Source: Aphelocoma coerulescens
Taxonomy: Eukaryota; Chordata; Aves; Passeriformes; Corvidae
Direction: 5' to 3'
DNA: 64,000 bases
Assembly: GCF_041296385.1 (NCBI RefSeq)
Contig: NW_027184083.1
Location: 1 to 64,000 of the forward strand
Made by a program: the position numbers and the translations under genes. The first letter of the stretch is position 1. Each line of letters opens with the position of its first letter. The notes beneath the pieces were generated by a model, which saw only the letters and a list, made by a program, of their open reading frames with translations, searched no databases and was not told where the DNA came from. This document shows, one piece after another, positions 24,249 to 34,315 of this stretch.

Positions 24249-24391
24249 CTAACGGTCACTAGAAGTGTTTAAGGAAAGACCAGATGTGGCACTTAGTGCC
24301 ATGGTCTAATTGACATGGTGGTGTTCAGTCATAGGTTGGACTTCATGATCTCACAAGTCTTTTCCAACCTAATTTTGATGCTATGATTCTG
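24249..24391 (+). mobile_element. 3' end of the split CR1
   Basis: GTCACTAGAAGTGTTTAAGG through GGCACTTAGTGCCATGG to ATGATTCTGT is the conserved CR1 3' region recognised by its reverse transcriptase. Confidence 0.9.
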
Positions 24392-24544
24392 TAGAATCTG
24401 AATTTCTCTTTTTACCTTCTCAAACACTACTTCTGCCTTGTTACCCCATATGACAATATCATCCATGTATTGTAGATGTTATGGGGCATCACCGTCTACC
24501 AGTACAGTTTGTATTAGAATGTGAGAAATGGTAGAGCTGTGCTT
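24392..24544 (-). pseudogene. ERVL pol fragment, RT palm (right half of the element split by CR1)
   Basis: The minus strand matches the RT segment around the catalytic YIDD (here degraded) and continues the frame that stops at 5265. It ends next to the segment encoding the 'PQGWKHSP' neighbourhood. Confidence 0.8.
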
Positions 24545-24600
24545 CCACACAGTATGGGCAATAAACAGGAGGAGCTGGAAGCCATTCTACAGTAGAAGAG
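24545..24600 (+). pseudogene. Short CR1 ORF2-start fragment
   Basis: ATGGGCAATAAACAGGAGG and about 35 further bases match the CR1 ORF2 start at 6793. It is abruptly joined to ERVL sequence on the left. Confidence 0.7.
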
Positions 24601-25015
24601 TGTCCTGGGTACAGAGACAAGGTGATGGAGATTTCAGCACTGTTTATTCAATGCCATCTTCTGTCATAGCCATGGGCATGGTCTGTTCTGGCAGATTTCA
24701 TCTGGGAGAAATCCTTGGATGTATTGAATTTTGGAGGCCCAATCCAAATTTTGGCTGTGGGCTCCAGAATGACAATGACAGTTTTTCCAAAGGAAGGAAA
24801 ACACATAGCCTCAGTGTTTGCGGTAAAGATGAGAGCTGGCCTGATACCAAAAGGATTAATTTAATATAATTTCTACTGTTCCTGTGAACTTTTAGCAGAG
24901 AAACAAGGCATGCAAAATCTGCTTTCCCAGCAAGAATGGCTGGAAAATAACAAGAAGACATCAGGCTCAGGAATGCATTAATAGCCAAAACAAGGATTGA
25001 ATTTGGGAACTTTAG
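24601..25015 (+). repeat. Unclassified sequence with one satellite-like monomer
   Basis: Bases ~24690-24850 contain GAAATCCTTGGATGTATTGAA, ..CCAAATTTTGGC.. and CATAGCCTCAGTGTTTG, the same order as the repeats at 25880-26365. The rest was not recognised. Confidence 0.55.
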
Positions 25016-25640
25016 TGTCTTGGGGTGACTTTATGATGTGTATCCCCTATCGCTGCTCTATGCCCAGAAATCAATCCTGTGCCTTTCTGTGCCTTTAAAC
25101 TGAGCCCGAGAGGGGAGAGAGAAAAAAACCGAGCTAACTTTTTCAAAACAGTTGTTCAAGGACACAGATACACACTCCTCTGCGTTCTTCTGCTGCTGCA
25201 GTGAGGAAAGCGAAGGAAGCACCTTTCTTGCTTTTCAGCCAGCTTTTGGCTCCTTTTCTCCAGAGGGAGATGGAGAGTTGAACCATGTTTTCCTGGGACT
25301 TTGGTTTTTCCCTTCTTCTCTTCTGGACTGTTTCAACATCAGAACACACTGGGACAATTTTCCACCGAGGCCCCAGAGGTGGGCCCACACCAACCCAGCT
25401 CCAAGGAGGAGGAGAGACACCACACCTACAGAAGGACTCTGAAATCTTCCCAGGTTTCTCTCCACAGGGAGAGGTTTTATTATTCAGCATTATTATTCTT
25501 TTCCTATGTGTTTGTTAAATAAATAGGTTTATCTCTTTCATTTTCCTCTGAGGAAAATTTTTCCCGAACCTGGTGGGGGAGGGGGTTGTAACCTGCCTTC
25601 TATCAGAGGAATATTTTCCTCCAAATTTGTGTCCAAAACA
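25016..25640 (+). mobile_element. LTR family D copy 1, apparently truncated at its 3' side
   Basis: It starts TGTCTTGGGGTGACTTT and follows the 5' LTR of ERVL-2 (26542-27201) through TTAAATAAATAGG and CCGAACCTGGTGGGGGAGG. It then passes without a clean end into LTR family E. Confidence 0.75.
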
Positions 25641-25825
25641 GCACAGGAGAGTTTTATGGTAATGGGCAAATTGTAATATGCATGCAGTGATTGTATATAA
25701 GGAACACATTTTCAAATTACCTGTGCATGCAAGGCTAGGAGTACTCCCCCATGCCACCACAGACCTGTAATAAAGGATGCCCTTCTAAAACTAAATTGGT
25801 GTTAAGGAGTCTTATTCCAGTTTTC
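25641..25825 (+). mobile_element. 3' end of an LTR (family E)
   Basis: TGTATATAAGG (25693), CTGTAATAAAGG (25767) and GGTGTTAAGGAGT with a TTTTCA terminus parallel 2880-3028. TGGTGACAAGCTCAG directly afterwards could be a decayed primer-binding site. Confidence 0.5.
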
Positions 25826-25849
25826 AGTGGTGACAAGCTCAGGGGAGGT

Positions 25850-26365
25850 AAAGGCCAGCCAGACCCATCTGTCCTGGCAGCTTCCATCTGGGAGCAATCC
25901 TTGGATTAATTGTATTTTATAGGTGCAATCCAAATTTCGGCCATGGGCTCAGTGATGAGAATGAGAGTTCCTTTCAATAGAAAGGAAAGCACATAGCCCG
26001 AGTGTTTCAGGTGCAGATGAGAGGCGGCCCAGGAAAGGTCAAGGTAGCAAGACCGGGGTTTCCTGGCAAATTTCTTTTGGGAGCAATCCTTAGATGTATT
26101 GCTTTTTTAAGATGCAATTCAAATTGTCGGGCTACACCGACACCTTTCGTCTACAACCAATCCTTGGATGTACTGAATTCTGGAGGTGCAATTCAAATTT
26201 TGGCCATGGGCTCCTGGACAAGAATTAGAGTTCTTTTCTGTAGAAAGGAGAGCACGTAGCCTCAGTGTTTCAGGTGCAGATGAGAGGCGGCCAAGAGGAG
26301 GTCAAAGTCAGCAGGACCTGGTTTTCCTGGCAGCTTTCCTCTGGGAGCAATCCTTGGATGTATTG
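25850..26365 (+). repeat. Tandem satellite-like repeat, unit near 185 bp
   Basis: The core GGGAGCAATCCTTGGATGTATTG recurs, its CCTTGGAT or variants starting near 25911, 26088, 26162 and 26350. Between cores the order is constant: TTTTGGCCATGGGCTC, AGAGTTC, then GTTTCAGGTGCAGATGAGAG. The 26088-26162 unit is internally deleted. Frames through it show no protein family. Confidence 0.65.
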
Positions 26366-26540
26366 TGATGCCTTTTCCTGGTCTTAAAATCAAGAGCCAA
26401 ACACAGAAGGGAAAAAGGGATTTTACCTGTGTATTTATTTTAAGGATCCTTAGGTGCACTACATCCAGGTCAAATGCACCTCAATGCACACCACAATGCA
26501 CCGCCCCCCCCCCGCCAAAAGATCTGGTATAACATTACAG
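26366..26540 (-). mobile_element. Antisense fragment of the class I LTR
   Basis: TGATGCCTTTTCCTGGTC through TTTTAAGGATCCTTAGGTG is the reverse of the last ~170 bases of the LTR at 18035-18495. It is truncated and interrupted by a short poly-C. Confidence 0.8.
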
Positions 26541-26541
26541 G

Positions 26542-27201
26542 AGTCTTGGGGTGACTTTGTGATGTGTATCCCCTAACACTGCCCCATGCCCAGAAAATAA
26601 TGTTGTGCCTTTCTGTGCCTTTAAACTGAGCCTGAGAGGGGGCAGAGACTAAACCGAGGGAACTTTCTAAGCAGTTTGTTTTCATGTTTTCAAGGACACA
26701 AAGATAGAGAGGGATCTGTGTTCAGCTGCGGCAGCAGAGTGAGAGTGGGGAAAGCACCCTGCTTGCTTTTGGCCAGTTTTTCAGCTCCTTTTTCTTTCTC
26801 CGGAGACAGATGGAGAGTTGAACTTTTGTTTTCCTGGGACTTTGTTTTTTCCCTTTTTCTTCTCTGCTGGACTGTTTCGACATCAGAATACATTGGGACA
26901 AATTCCACTGAGGTCTTGGCCCTGGAGGTGGGTCCACCACCCCATCCCAGCTCCAAGGAGGGAGAGAGAGAGATCTATGGAAGGACTCTGAAATTTTCCC
27001 AGGTATCTCTCAGCAGAGCAAGAGGTTTTATTATTTAGCATCATTATCCTTTTCCTGTGTGTTTGTTAAATAAATAGTTTTTGTCTCTTTCACTTTCCTT
27101 CGAGGAAAAAAGTATTTTTTCCCCGAACCTGGTGGGGGAGGGGTGGTTGTAACCTGCCTTCTCTCAGAGGATATATTTCTAAATTTGGCCAAACCGGAAC
27201 A
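26542..27201 (+). mobile_element. 5' LTR of ERVL-2 (family D)
   Basis: It starts near AGTCTTGGGGTGAC (expected TG altered) and ends AAACCGGAACA just before the PBS. TTAAATAAATAG near 27066 is the polyadenylation candidate. Confidence 0.82.
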
Positions 27202-27208
27202 AATTTAG

Positions 27209-27230
27209 TGGCGCCCAACTGCGGGGCTCG
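27209..27230 (+). promoter_or_regulatory. ERVL-2 primer-binding site resembling tRNA-Lys(CUU)
   Basis: TGGCGCCCAACTGCGGGGCT matches the complement of the tRNA-Lys(CUU) 3' end except for about three central bases. Confidence 0.7.
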
Positions 27231-27489
27231 AAGGAAAGTGAAAAACCTATACTAATTACATTTTGGTTTGAATTTACTCATTCTGTGTTGGAGTAAAGTA
27301 GTCACCATGTTTGTTGAGTTCATAATGTCTCTCTGGCTTGATGTACTCATGTCTTTCTGGTCCTTAGGCTTCATTGAGGTACTAGTGCCTTTCTGGTCCC
27401 TCGGCCTATTTGCCTATCCACAACTTGCTCCGATCTTATCCTTGATAAGGAATCTTTGCAGAGCAGGGACATGAATTTAGATTTCTGTT

Positions 27490-29012
27490 TTGCTGTGCTC
27501 AGTGATAATGATTTATAAGAAGTTGACAGAGGTACAGGCAGCTGTTCGAAGTGTGTATGATATGTGGTTTCTCTGTCCTAACCCCAGTCCTAGCTTCAGT
27601 AGCCTGTTTTGGGAATTTATTAGTAATTGCACCCAGTTTGTTAGAGGAGGAGGAGACGGGGTTTCCCTTCCCTTTAAATTTGATAGGTTATCTTTTGAGA
27701 ATGTTCAGTTTCCCCTGGATGTTAAAGACATCATCCTCCTGGTCTTTAATCTGGTAATCTTCCTCTTTATGATTTGCAGCTTGTCTAGAATAAGAGCTCA
27801 GATTTCCAGGGTGACTGCTGAGACACCTGACCCAGAGGTGGAACATCCTGAGTGGTGTGGGGAATGGGATTATATAGGCCAAATCCTGCAGAAATTCTCT
27901 GACCCAATGGTTTGCAATTTTCCCCCTGAACAAGTTCAGAACCCTGCTGAGGTGGGGAAATATCTGAGAGAGAAATACAATGACAATTCTAATGAGAACA
28001 AGCTCCTTGCAATATGTTGGGCTTTGGCACATGCCTATCGCACACTGCAGCAGGTAAAGGTAGAGGGACAGGAAGATAAATCAGCAAAGCCTGCAGACAC
28101 CCCAGTCACTCAGGCTGTAGCCAAACCAGACCGCCAGCCCAAACCAGATGGAGAGAGATGGCATTTGGAATCCCTGTCACGTGATCCAGTTATCGACCAA
28201 GCGATGATAAGGGGGGCTGACTCTGCCAGTGTCTGGAGATGGGTTTTGACAGGCAGGATTGAAAGATATATATGTGCGGAGTTGATCTCTACATGCAGCA
28301 AACCCAGTGGAAGACCATGGAACAAGGGATCCCATGCCTGAGAAAACTAGGGGTGGTAGAGATTGTCTTCACAGATGACCCAGCATTGAGGAGTCCAGAC
28401 CGGGTCAGAGTTAATCCATTCATGTGGCGAAAACTCATATGACTTGAGCCACAAGAATATGCTTCTGCTTTAGCAATAATGAAACCGAACTACGGTGCAA
28501 ATGTGACCGTGTGGGATATGGCAAGGAAGCTCCGAGCATATGCAGATTCCGTGCATGGCCCAACACATGCAAGAATTGCAGCTGTGGAAACATGTATGCA
28601 GAAAATGGAAGATAAGATGGAGAAGAATCTCCAGGAATTCAAGCAGGAGATTAAGAAGGAGATCAAAGAGAGCCTTCTCCAAATCTCAGCAGTACAGATC
28701 AGAGATTCTGATACTAAATGCAGACGTTCCCCAGAGAGGAAGTACATCCCACGAAGAGAGCTGTGGGATTTCCTGTGTGACAGTGGGGAAAACATGAGGA
28801 AGTGGGGTGGAAAATCTACTTCTGCTCTGGCAGCATGGGTACGGGAATTGAAGGAGCACACATCTCAGAAAGGAAAGTCTACCAAAAAGGAAGTAGCTCC
28901 AGTTGCCTGTAGCCAAACTGCTGGAAATGATGGAAAAGATGATGACATGTCCGATTCCCATGAAGGAACCTCTAAGATGCAGGCCCAGGAAAAGAAGGAT
29001 AACCAGGCATAG
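27490..29012 (+). pseudogene. ERVL-2 gag with N-terminal membrane leader, frameshifted
   Basis: The 283-codon first frame begins with a leader of about 100 residues whose second half contains a strong hydrophobic segment (DIILLVFNLVIFLFMICSL) followed by RIRAQ. It then runs to the capsid-like region (HLESLSRDPVIDQ, WRWVLTGRIERY). A frameshift near 28290 and a stop near 28441 break it. The C-terminal piece (28479-29012) has a Lys/Glu-rich helix and the block YIPRRELWDFL..GENM.KWGGK.TSALAA. No CCHC zinc knuckle is present. The capsid resembles ERVL gag, the family that gave rise to mouse Fv1. Confidence 0.82.
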
Positions 29013-29028
29013 AGGGGCCCTGCCTCTA
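29010..29028 (+). promoter_or_regulatory. Gag stop codon in a hairpin (candidate readthrough signal), ERVL-2
   Basis: The gag UAG begins the inverted repeat TAGAGG...CCTCTA with a 7-base loop. The frame stays open after it into protease. The same arrangement is found in ERVL-1 and ERVL-3. Confidence 0.6.
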
Positions 29029-31016
29029 GCCAGGTAGAGGTCAGGGAAAACCATGTTCTTTGGACCGTGTGGATTCGTTGGCCTGGTACATCAGAACCAC
29101 AAAAATATGATGCCTTGGTTGACACTGGTGCGCAGTGTACAATAATCCCATTGCAACATGTGGGGGTAGAATCTGTTTCTATTTCTGGTGTAACAGGTGG
29201 ATCACAAGATTTGACCCTGGTTGAAGCTGAGGTGATCCTGACTGGAAATGAGTGGAAGAAACATCTCATTGTGACATTTTGGGCATAGACTTCCTCCGAA
29301 GCAGGTATTTCAGAGACCCAAAGGGACTCAAGTGGGCTTTTGGAATAGCTGCTGTGGAGACGGGGGCATTAACCAATTGAACACTTTGCCTGGGCTCTCA
29401 GAGAACCCATCTGCAGTAGGCCTTCTGAAGGTGGAAGAACAAAGAGTACAAATTGCTACCACGACAGTGCATCGCCGACAGTACTGGACAAATCAAGATG
29501 CTGTGATTCCCATCCACAAGATGATCCGTGAGCTGGAGAGCCAAGGGGTGGTCAGCAAGACCCACTCACCCTTCAATAGTCCCATTTGGCCTGTGTGCAA
29601 ATCTGAAGGAGAATGGAGATTGACTGTGGACTATCGTGCCTTGAATGAAGTGACTCAACCATTGAGTGCTGCTGTGCCGGACATGTTGGAGCTCCAGTAT
29701 GAGCTGGAGTCCAAAGCAGCAAAGTGGTACACCACTATTGACATTGGCAATGCATTTTTCTCCATTCCTCTGGCAGCAGAGTGCAGGCCTCAGTTTGCCT
29801 TCATCTGGAGGGGCATGCAGTATACCTGGAATCGACTGCCCCAGGGGTGGAAGCACAGTCCCACCATCTGCCATGGACTGATCCAGGCTGCACTGGAAAA
29901 GGGTGAGGCTCCAGAACATCTGCAGTACACTGATGACATCATTGTGTGGGGGAACACCGCAACAGAAGTGTTTGAGAAAGGAGAGAAAACCATCTAGATT
30001 CAGCAGCCGGCAGCCGGGAGCCATCGTCTGTCCTGGAGCCTTTGGCAGAAGGTGCCTGGTGAGACTTGAGGCCAACCACTAGGGTTCTGGAGTTGAAGCT
30101 GCAGAGGGTCTGAAGCCAACTACACCCCAACAGAGAAGGAAATCTTGGCAGCCTATGAAGGAATCCAAGCCGCCTCAGAGGTAATCAGCACTGAAGCACA
30201 ACTCCTCCTGGCTCCCCGACTACCGGTGCTGGGGTAGATGTTCAAACAAAGGTTCCCTCTACCCACCACGCCACCAATGCCACATGGAGCAAATGGATTG
30301 CTCTCATCACACAGCGTGCCTGTATCGGGAAACTGAATCACCCTGGGATTTTGGAAATAATCACAAATTGGCCTGAAGGTGAAGACTTTGGTCTCACTGA
30401 TGAAGAAGAACAAGAACAAGTGACACGTGATGAAGAAGCTCCACCATACAACCAACTGCCATCAGAAGACACACGCTACGCTCTTTTCACTGACGGTTCT
30501 TGTCGCAGCGTAGGGATGAAACGAAAGTGCAAAGCAGCCGTATGGAGTCCCACACGACGGGTTGCAGAAGCTACTGAAGGAGAAGGTGGATCAAGCCAAC
30601 TCGCTGAACTCAAAGATGTTCAACTAGCCCTGGACATTGCTGAAAGAGAGAAGTGGCCAAAGCTATACCTCTACACTGATTCATGGATGGTAGCCAATGC
30701 TCTATGGGGATGGCTGGAAAAGTGGGAAAAAGCTAATTGGCAGCGTAAGGGAAAACCAATCTGGGCTGCTGAAGAGTGGAAAGACATCGCTGCCTGAGTA
30801 AAAACGCTAGTTGTGAAAGTCCGCCATGTAGATGCCCATGTCCCCAAGACTAGGGCTAATGAGTAACACCAAAACAACAAGTAGGTAGATCAGGCTGCAA
30901 AGATAGAAGTGTCAGAGGTAGAATTAAATTGGAAACACAGGGGAGAGTTGTTCCTAGCTCGATGGGCCCATGATACCTCAGGTCATCAAGGCAGAGATTC
31001 CACCTATAGGTGGGTG
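29013..31016 (+). pseudogene. ERVL-2 pro-pol, broken and deleted
   Basis: Protease has the active-site LVDTGAQ (29067-29288), followed by a frameshift. RT (29332-29997) has 'NSPIWPV', 'LPQGWKHSPTICHG' and YTDD (29926-29937), where ERVL-1 has YIDD. About 390 bases are missing after 29997, joining the RT thumb region to the connection (SHRLSWSLWQK-like). RNase H (30351-30797) has LFTDGSC and YTDSW. Integrase survives only as part of the zinc-binding domain before the element is cut at 31016. Confidence 0.9.
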
Positions 31017-31155
31017 TTACGATCCGGTTTAAACCCAGAAAAGCAAAGTAAGCTAAGTCTCTGAGCATTAATCGGAAAGAACTTAGAATTTGTCTCAAAC
31101 CGGGACACATGGTGATTAAAACATTCTTATTACTTGATATGGTATAAAGTTTTAG

Positions 31156-31191
<36 letters not shown>

Positions 31192-32326
31192 TAGGATTAT
31201 CTGCTTAGCATGAGTTATTTCAGCTTTAAGTAAACTTTCTGAGTATTTATTTTGCAACTTGCAAGTAGTCTTCTCCAACTTGTGGTAATGCCCTATAACT
31301 TGCTGTCATCTAGTGGGCTTATATCCTTAGTTACTCCAGCTGTACCAGCACTCCAGGTTTAGATCTATGCCAGTTAGCCAGAGACGATGCCCAGGCATGG
31401 TTTAGGGAAAGTGGAGTCCAGGATCTGTGTGCAGTAGGCAATTGGATTTGGCCACCGCGTTTCTAAGGGAAGGGTGATTGGCTGCTTGAATAGAAGTTTT
31501 CCGGCCAGAGGCAGTGGGGATGGGCAACGCACAGGGGCTCATCTTTTTTGCTGTATCACCCTTGTATTCCCTATTTTGGGACATCAGGGACTTGCCTGGC
31601 ATATTGTAGGTGACTTCCAATCTGCCTTTCTGCTTTATGTCATGCTCGTGTGATTTTGTATATCCCCCCAGTAGAAGAGCTGATCTGTCAGAAGTCCATC
31701 CCAGGGAGGAGTGAATGGGGGCGCATGTTCGGAGGGCATCCATTTGGAATTCTTCTTTGCATCAGAGAACCAGAGGGGAAAGCCTTGTCAGCATGACAGA
31801 ATTAAGGACAGCCTTGAGTTCACACCAGTGTTCCAGATTTCCTGCCATCCACTCTGGGAATTATGAATACAGAGAGCTGTCAGAATTGTCTTTTTTACCA
31901 TTCTACTTGTATGACTTAGCCTTTGCTCTGGAATATTTGATAATAGGAACCAATATGCTTCCAAATGCATATTTTTGGTAATGAAAAAGATGAGCCCTTT
32001 TGTGCAAAAGAATATACAAAACACAAAGCAAATGTTAGTGACTTGCTTTACATTTGGCTTAACAGAAGGAAATCTCCAAAGAAAGGTATAACTGCTTTCC
32101 TAGTAATCTACTAAAAGCTTTCTTTCTGGTTGCAATGGTCTCTGTGGTTTCATGTTGCATAAATCCTCAGGTTGGTTAGTTTCTAAAAAAAATGGACTAA
32201 GATGAAGAAGAAGAAAAAAGCAGTTGCTGTGCTATCAAGAAAACTCCATGCACTTTTCTGACAAAAGATTCTGAATGTACTGGCATGTATCCTTCAGGGA
32301 AACTGGGTGCAGTTTTTCCTATGCCT
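31017..32326. other. Unclassified 1.3-kb segment
   Basis: It starts TGTTACGATCCGG directly at the broken ERVL-2 integrase and ends at LTR B. It contains an (AAT)n tract and AT-rich flanks; the middle (31400-31760) is GC-balanced with no convincing coding frame. It may be an antisense LTR plus unique DNA, but no pair or boundary was found. Confidence 0.45.
31159..31190. repeat. (AAT)n microsatellite
   Basis: Ten to eleven perfect AAT units. Confidence 0.95.
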
Positions 32327-33165
32327 TTGTCATGGGTTAGCAAGCATAGCCCCAGAAGTGAGTCTTTTGCAAAGAGGTGCTTACAGCTTCCTCTATGACC
32401 TGACAGAACCTATCAACTGGCTAGTGTTGCTGCCTGTTCCGAGCTTCCCTTCCCCCTCCCCAAGACACTTGCCTCTGCCATGTGTTCTGAACTCCTTTGT
32501 TCCAAGCACGGGCAAAAACAAATGTAACTCAAACTCTTTAGCAGTGTCTGATTTTCTGGTCACCCCGGGTCCACCCCCAGTCCTCCCCTTTCCCCTTCTC
32601 CGAATAAAAGAAGGGCCCAAGAGGGGGCCCGCCCTCTTTGGCTTGCACCCTTTCTGCGAACATCTTGTCATCTGTTTCTGTTTGAAAGCTTCTAATTGCA
32701 GGAATTGGAAACCAAAAGCTATATTTCTCCCTCTTTGCTTCTGCTAGTGGTATCAGCTTTGCAGCTACTATTGCCACTTTTAGAGCTACTGAAATGCTAG
32801 ATTGCCCATGCTACCTCTCTAGGCTGCGCGAGGCTTTCTAAGGCATTGAACTATGAGCCTAGCCGGTAAAAAGCTGTAAGTATCTCCACAGGCTAGTTTG
32901 AATATTGACAAATTTTTAAGCCACTTAGAATTTTGACAGCCTCTGTGGTCCACATTTAAGAATGGTCAAACTCTGGGAAGCTCCCTCTCTTGCTTCTGGC
33001 CGGGGGACAGGTAACTGGGCTGGGGCCCGTGTGGGGCCCAGTGGGCCCGGGTCAGGCCCTGCTCGGCCAGGCCTGGGTCGGGACACAACCATCCTGGAGC
33101 CTTGCGGCCCTGTTCCACCCACTCCCCCCCCCCCCCCACCCCCCCCTCCAGCCAAGGTCAACCCA
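32327..33165 (+). mobile_element. LTR family B copy 3, 5' part, split by a solo LTR
   Basis: It starts TGTCATGGGTTAGCAAGC and follows copies 1 and 2 through GTGCTTACAGCTTCCTCT, TTTAAGCCACTT and the poly-C tract (33123-33147). Similarity fades after the poly-C. The segment to 33422 was not recognised. The later insertion is at 32425-32890. Confidence 0.75.
32425..32890 (+). mobile_element. Class II solo LTR in LTR B copy 3
   Basis: It runs TGTTGCTGCCTGTTCC to ATCTCCACA with a perfect 6-bp target duplication GGCTAG (32419-32424 and 32891-32896). TTCTCCGAATAAAAGAAGG provides the polyadenylation signal. Same family as 6960-7960 and the provirus at 55536. Confidence 0.93.
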
Positions 33166-33422
33166 CCACAGGGAAGCAGCAGGACTGGAAGGGAGGCCGG
33201 GGACAAGGACTGCCTATGCTCTCACTGTGCTGCTGAGTCAAATCCTGGAAGATGCAAGACAGTCACCTCAAAAGCACAGCTGGGAGTCAGGCTTGATGCC
33301 TTAAAGAACTTAGAGATGAAACAACTCACTTTCAAGATAATATTAGTACAGGAGGTAATAAACAGGCTGGTCTTTATTGGAGGCCTCCAGGGGCAGATAT
33401 AGAAAAATGCCGTCCTCCCCCC

Positions 33423-33936
33423 TGTCCTGGGTTGAGGTGTATTCTATTACCATCCTCATGAGCTGTGAAATCAGGTGGGGCAGTGTTTCCTTGCCTCCTC
33501 CCCCCAGACTATCTTTCTGTTAATGGCCCATCATTGTCCTGCTGCATGACTCAGAGATAACTCCCTCCAGACTATCTTCTGTTAACGAGCCTAATCAACA
33601 CTTGGCCTCATGACTCATTACCCCATTGTGAGATGCTCCAACTAGAGGGAGGAACCAAGCATCCCATCGTGGATATAACTGGGACTCTGAGCACCAAAGA
33701 GACGGGGGGGGGGGCGGGCGGGCGGGCGGGCGGGCTGGCGGGCTGGCTGGCTGGCTGGCGGGCTGGCGGGCTGGCGGGCTGGCGGGCTGGCAGGCTGGCT
33801 GGCTGGCTGGCTGGCGGGCTGGCTGGCTGGCGGGCTGGCTGGCTGGCGGGCTGGCGGGCTGGCGGGCTGGCTGGCTGGCGGGCTGGCTGGCTGGCAGGCT
33901 GGGGGGCTGGCTGGCTGGCTGGCTGGCGGGCTGGGG

Positions 33937-33968
<32 letters not shown>

Positions 33969-34234
33969 CCACTGGATTTCCAGAGGACAGGCGCTACACA
34001 GCCACCGCTGGACTTTCTGAGGAAGAGCAGACCCCTTCTACTACAGGATCACCACTTCAGAGGATTGCAGCCACCATTCCACCAGACTGCTACCACTACC
34101 CTGCCTAATAGGGACTCAGGTTGTATCTTGACTCTGTCAGTGTTTTCTTTTACTTTATTTTCCTTTTCTTTAATTTCCATTAAATTGTTATTCTGACTTG
34201 GTGCCTCTCACTGGTTTGTTTTCAAACTAGCACA
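33423..34234 (+). mobile_element. 5' LTR of ERVL-1
   Basis: It is 812 bp, TGTCCTGGGTTGAGG to AACTAGCACA. It is about 200 bp longer than its 3' partner because of the G-rich array at 33704-33968. TTCCATTAAATTG near 34176 lies where a polyadenylation signal is expected. Confidence 0.93.
33704..33968 (+). repeat. Expanded (GGCT/GGCG)n array inside the 5' LTR
   Basis: About 265 bases are built from GGCTGGCT and GGCGGGCT units, with G-runs at the start and middle. In the 3' LTR the same place holds a 61-bp GGGGC-type array. It has four-in-a-row G-runs with G-quadruplex potential. Confidence 0.95.
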
Positions 34235-34239
34235 TAATT

Positions 34240-34258
34240 TGGTGCCCAGTGTGGGGCT
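34240..34258 (+). promoter_or_regulatory. ERVL-1 primer-binding site resembling tRNA-Lys(CUU)
   Basis: TGGTGCCCAGTGTGGGGCT follows the 5' LTR by five bases and fits the complement of tRNA-Lys(CUU) with about three mismatches. Confidence 0.65.
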
Positions 34259-34315
34259 AGGCTGCTGAGAAAAGTCAGAATTACAATTTTGTATTGTAGA
34301 AGCCACCTACTCACT

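Larger units (their letters stand above)
5266..24391 (+). mobile_element. CR1 LINE, nearly full length, split by three later LTR-element insertions
   Basis: The CR1 segments are 5266-6959 (5'UTR, ORF1, start of ORF2), 7961-8520 (endonuclease), 18681-20601 (reverse transcriptase and ORF2 end) and 24249-24391 (3' end). They sum to about 4.3 kb, close to full length for avian CR1. The 3' end finishes ATGATTCTGT, the usual CR1 terminal octamer context, and has no poly(A). The flanks (4413-5265 and 24392-24544) are two halves of one antisense ERVL pol, so this is an insertion. It is inactive because ORF2 has stops and altered catalytic residues. Confidence 0.9.
26542..31016 (+). mobile_element. 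ERVL-2: decayed ERVL-type provirus, 3'-truncated
   Basis: It contains a 5' LTR, PBS, gag with hydrophobic leader, and pol to the integrase N-terminus. It stops abruptly at 31016 and no 3' LTR is seen. Gag has a frameshift and stops; pol has frameshifts and a ~390-base deletion. The 5' LTR is family D, unlike those of ERVL-1 and ERVL-3, so these are different subfamilies. Confidence 0.88.

Noticed and set aside
25850..26365. CRISPR-like array
   Set aside because: Units are long, diverged and contiguous without spacers, and the DNA is clearly from a vertebrate.
33633..34196. Open frame of Gly-Trp-Leu-Ala repeats and its reverse of Gln-Pro-Ala-Ser repeats
   Set aside because: They are read from the G-rich array inside the ERVL-1 5' LTR; the 3' LTR has no equivalent frame.
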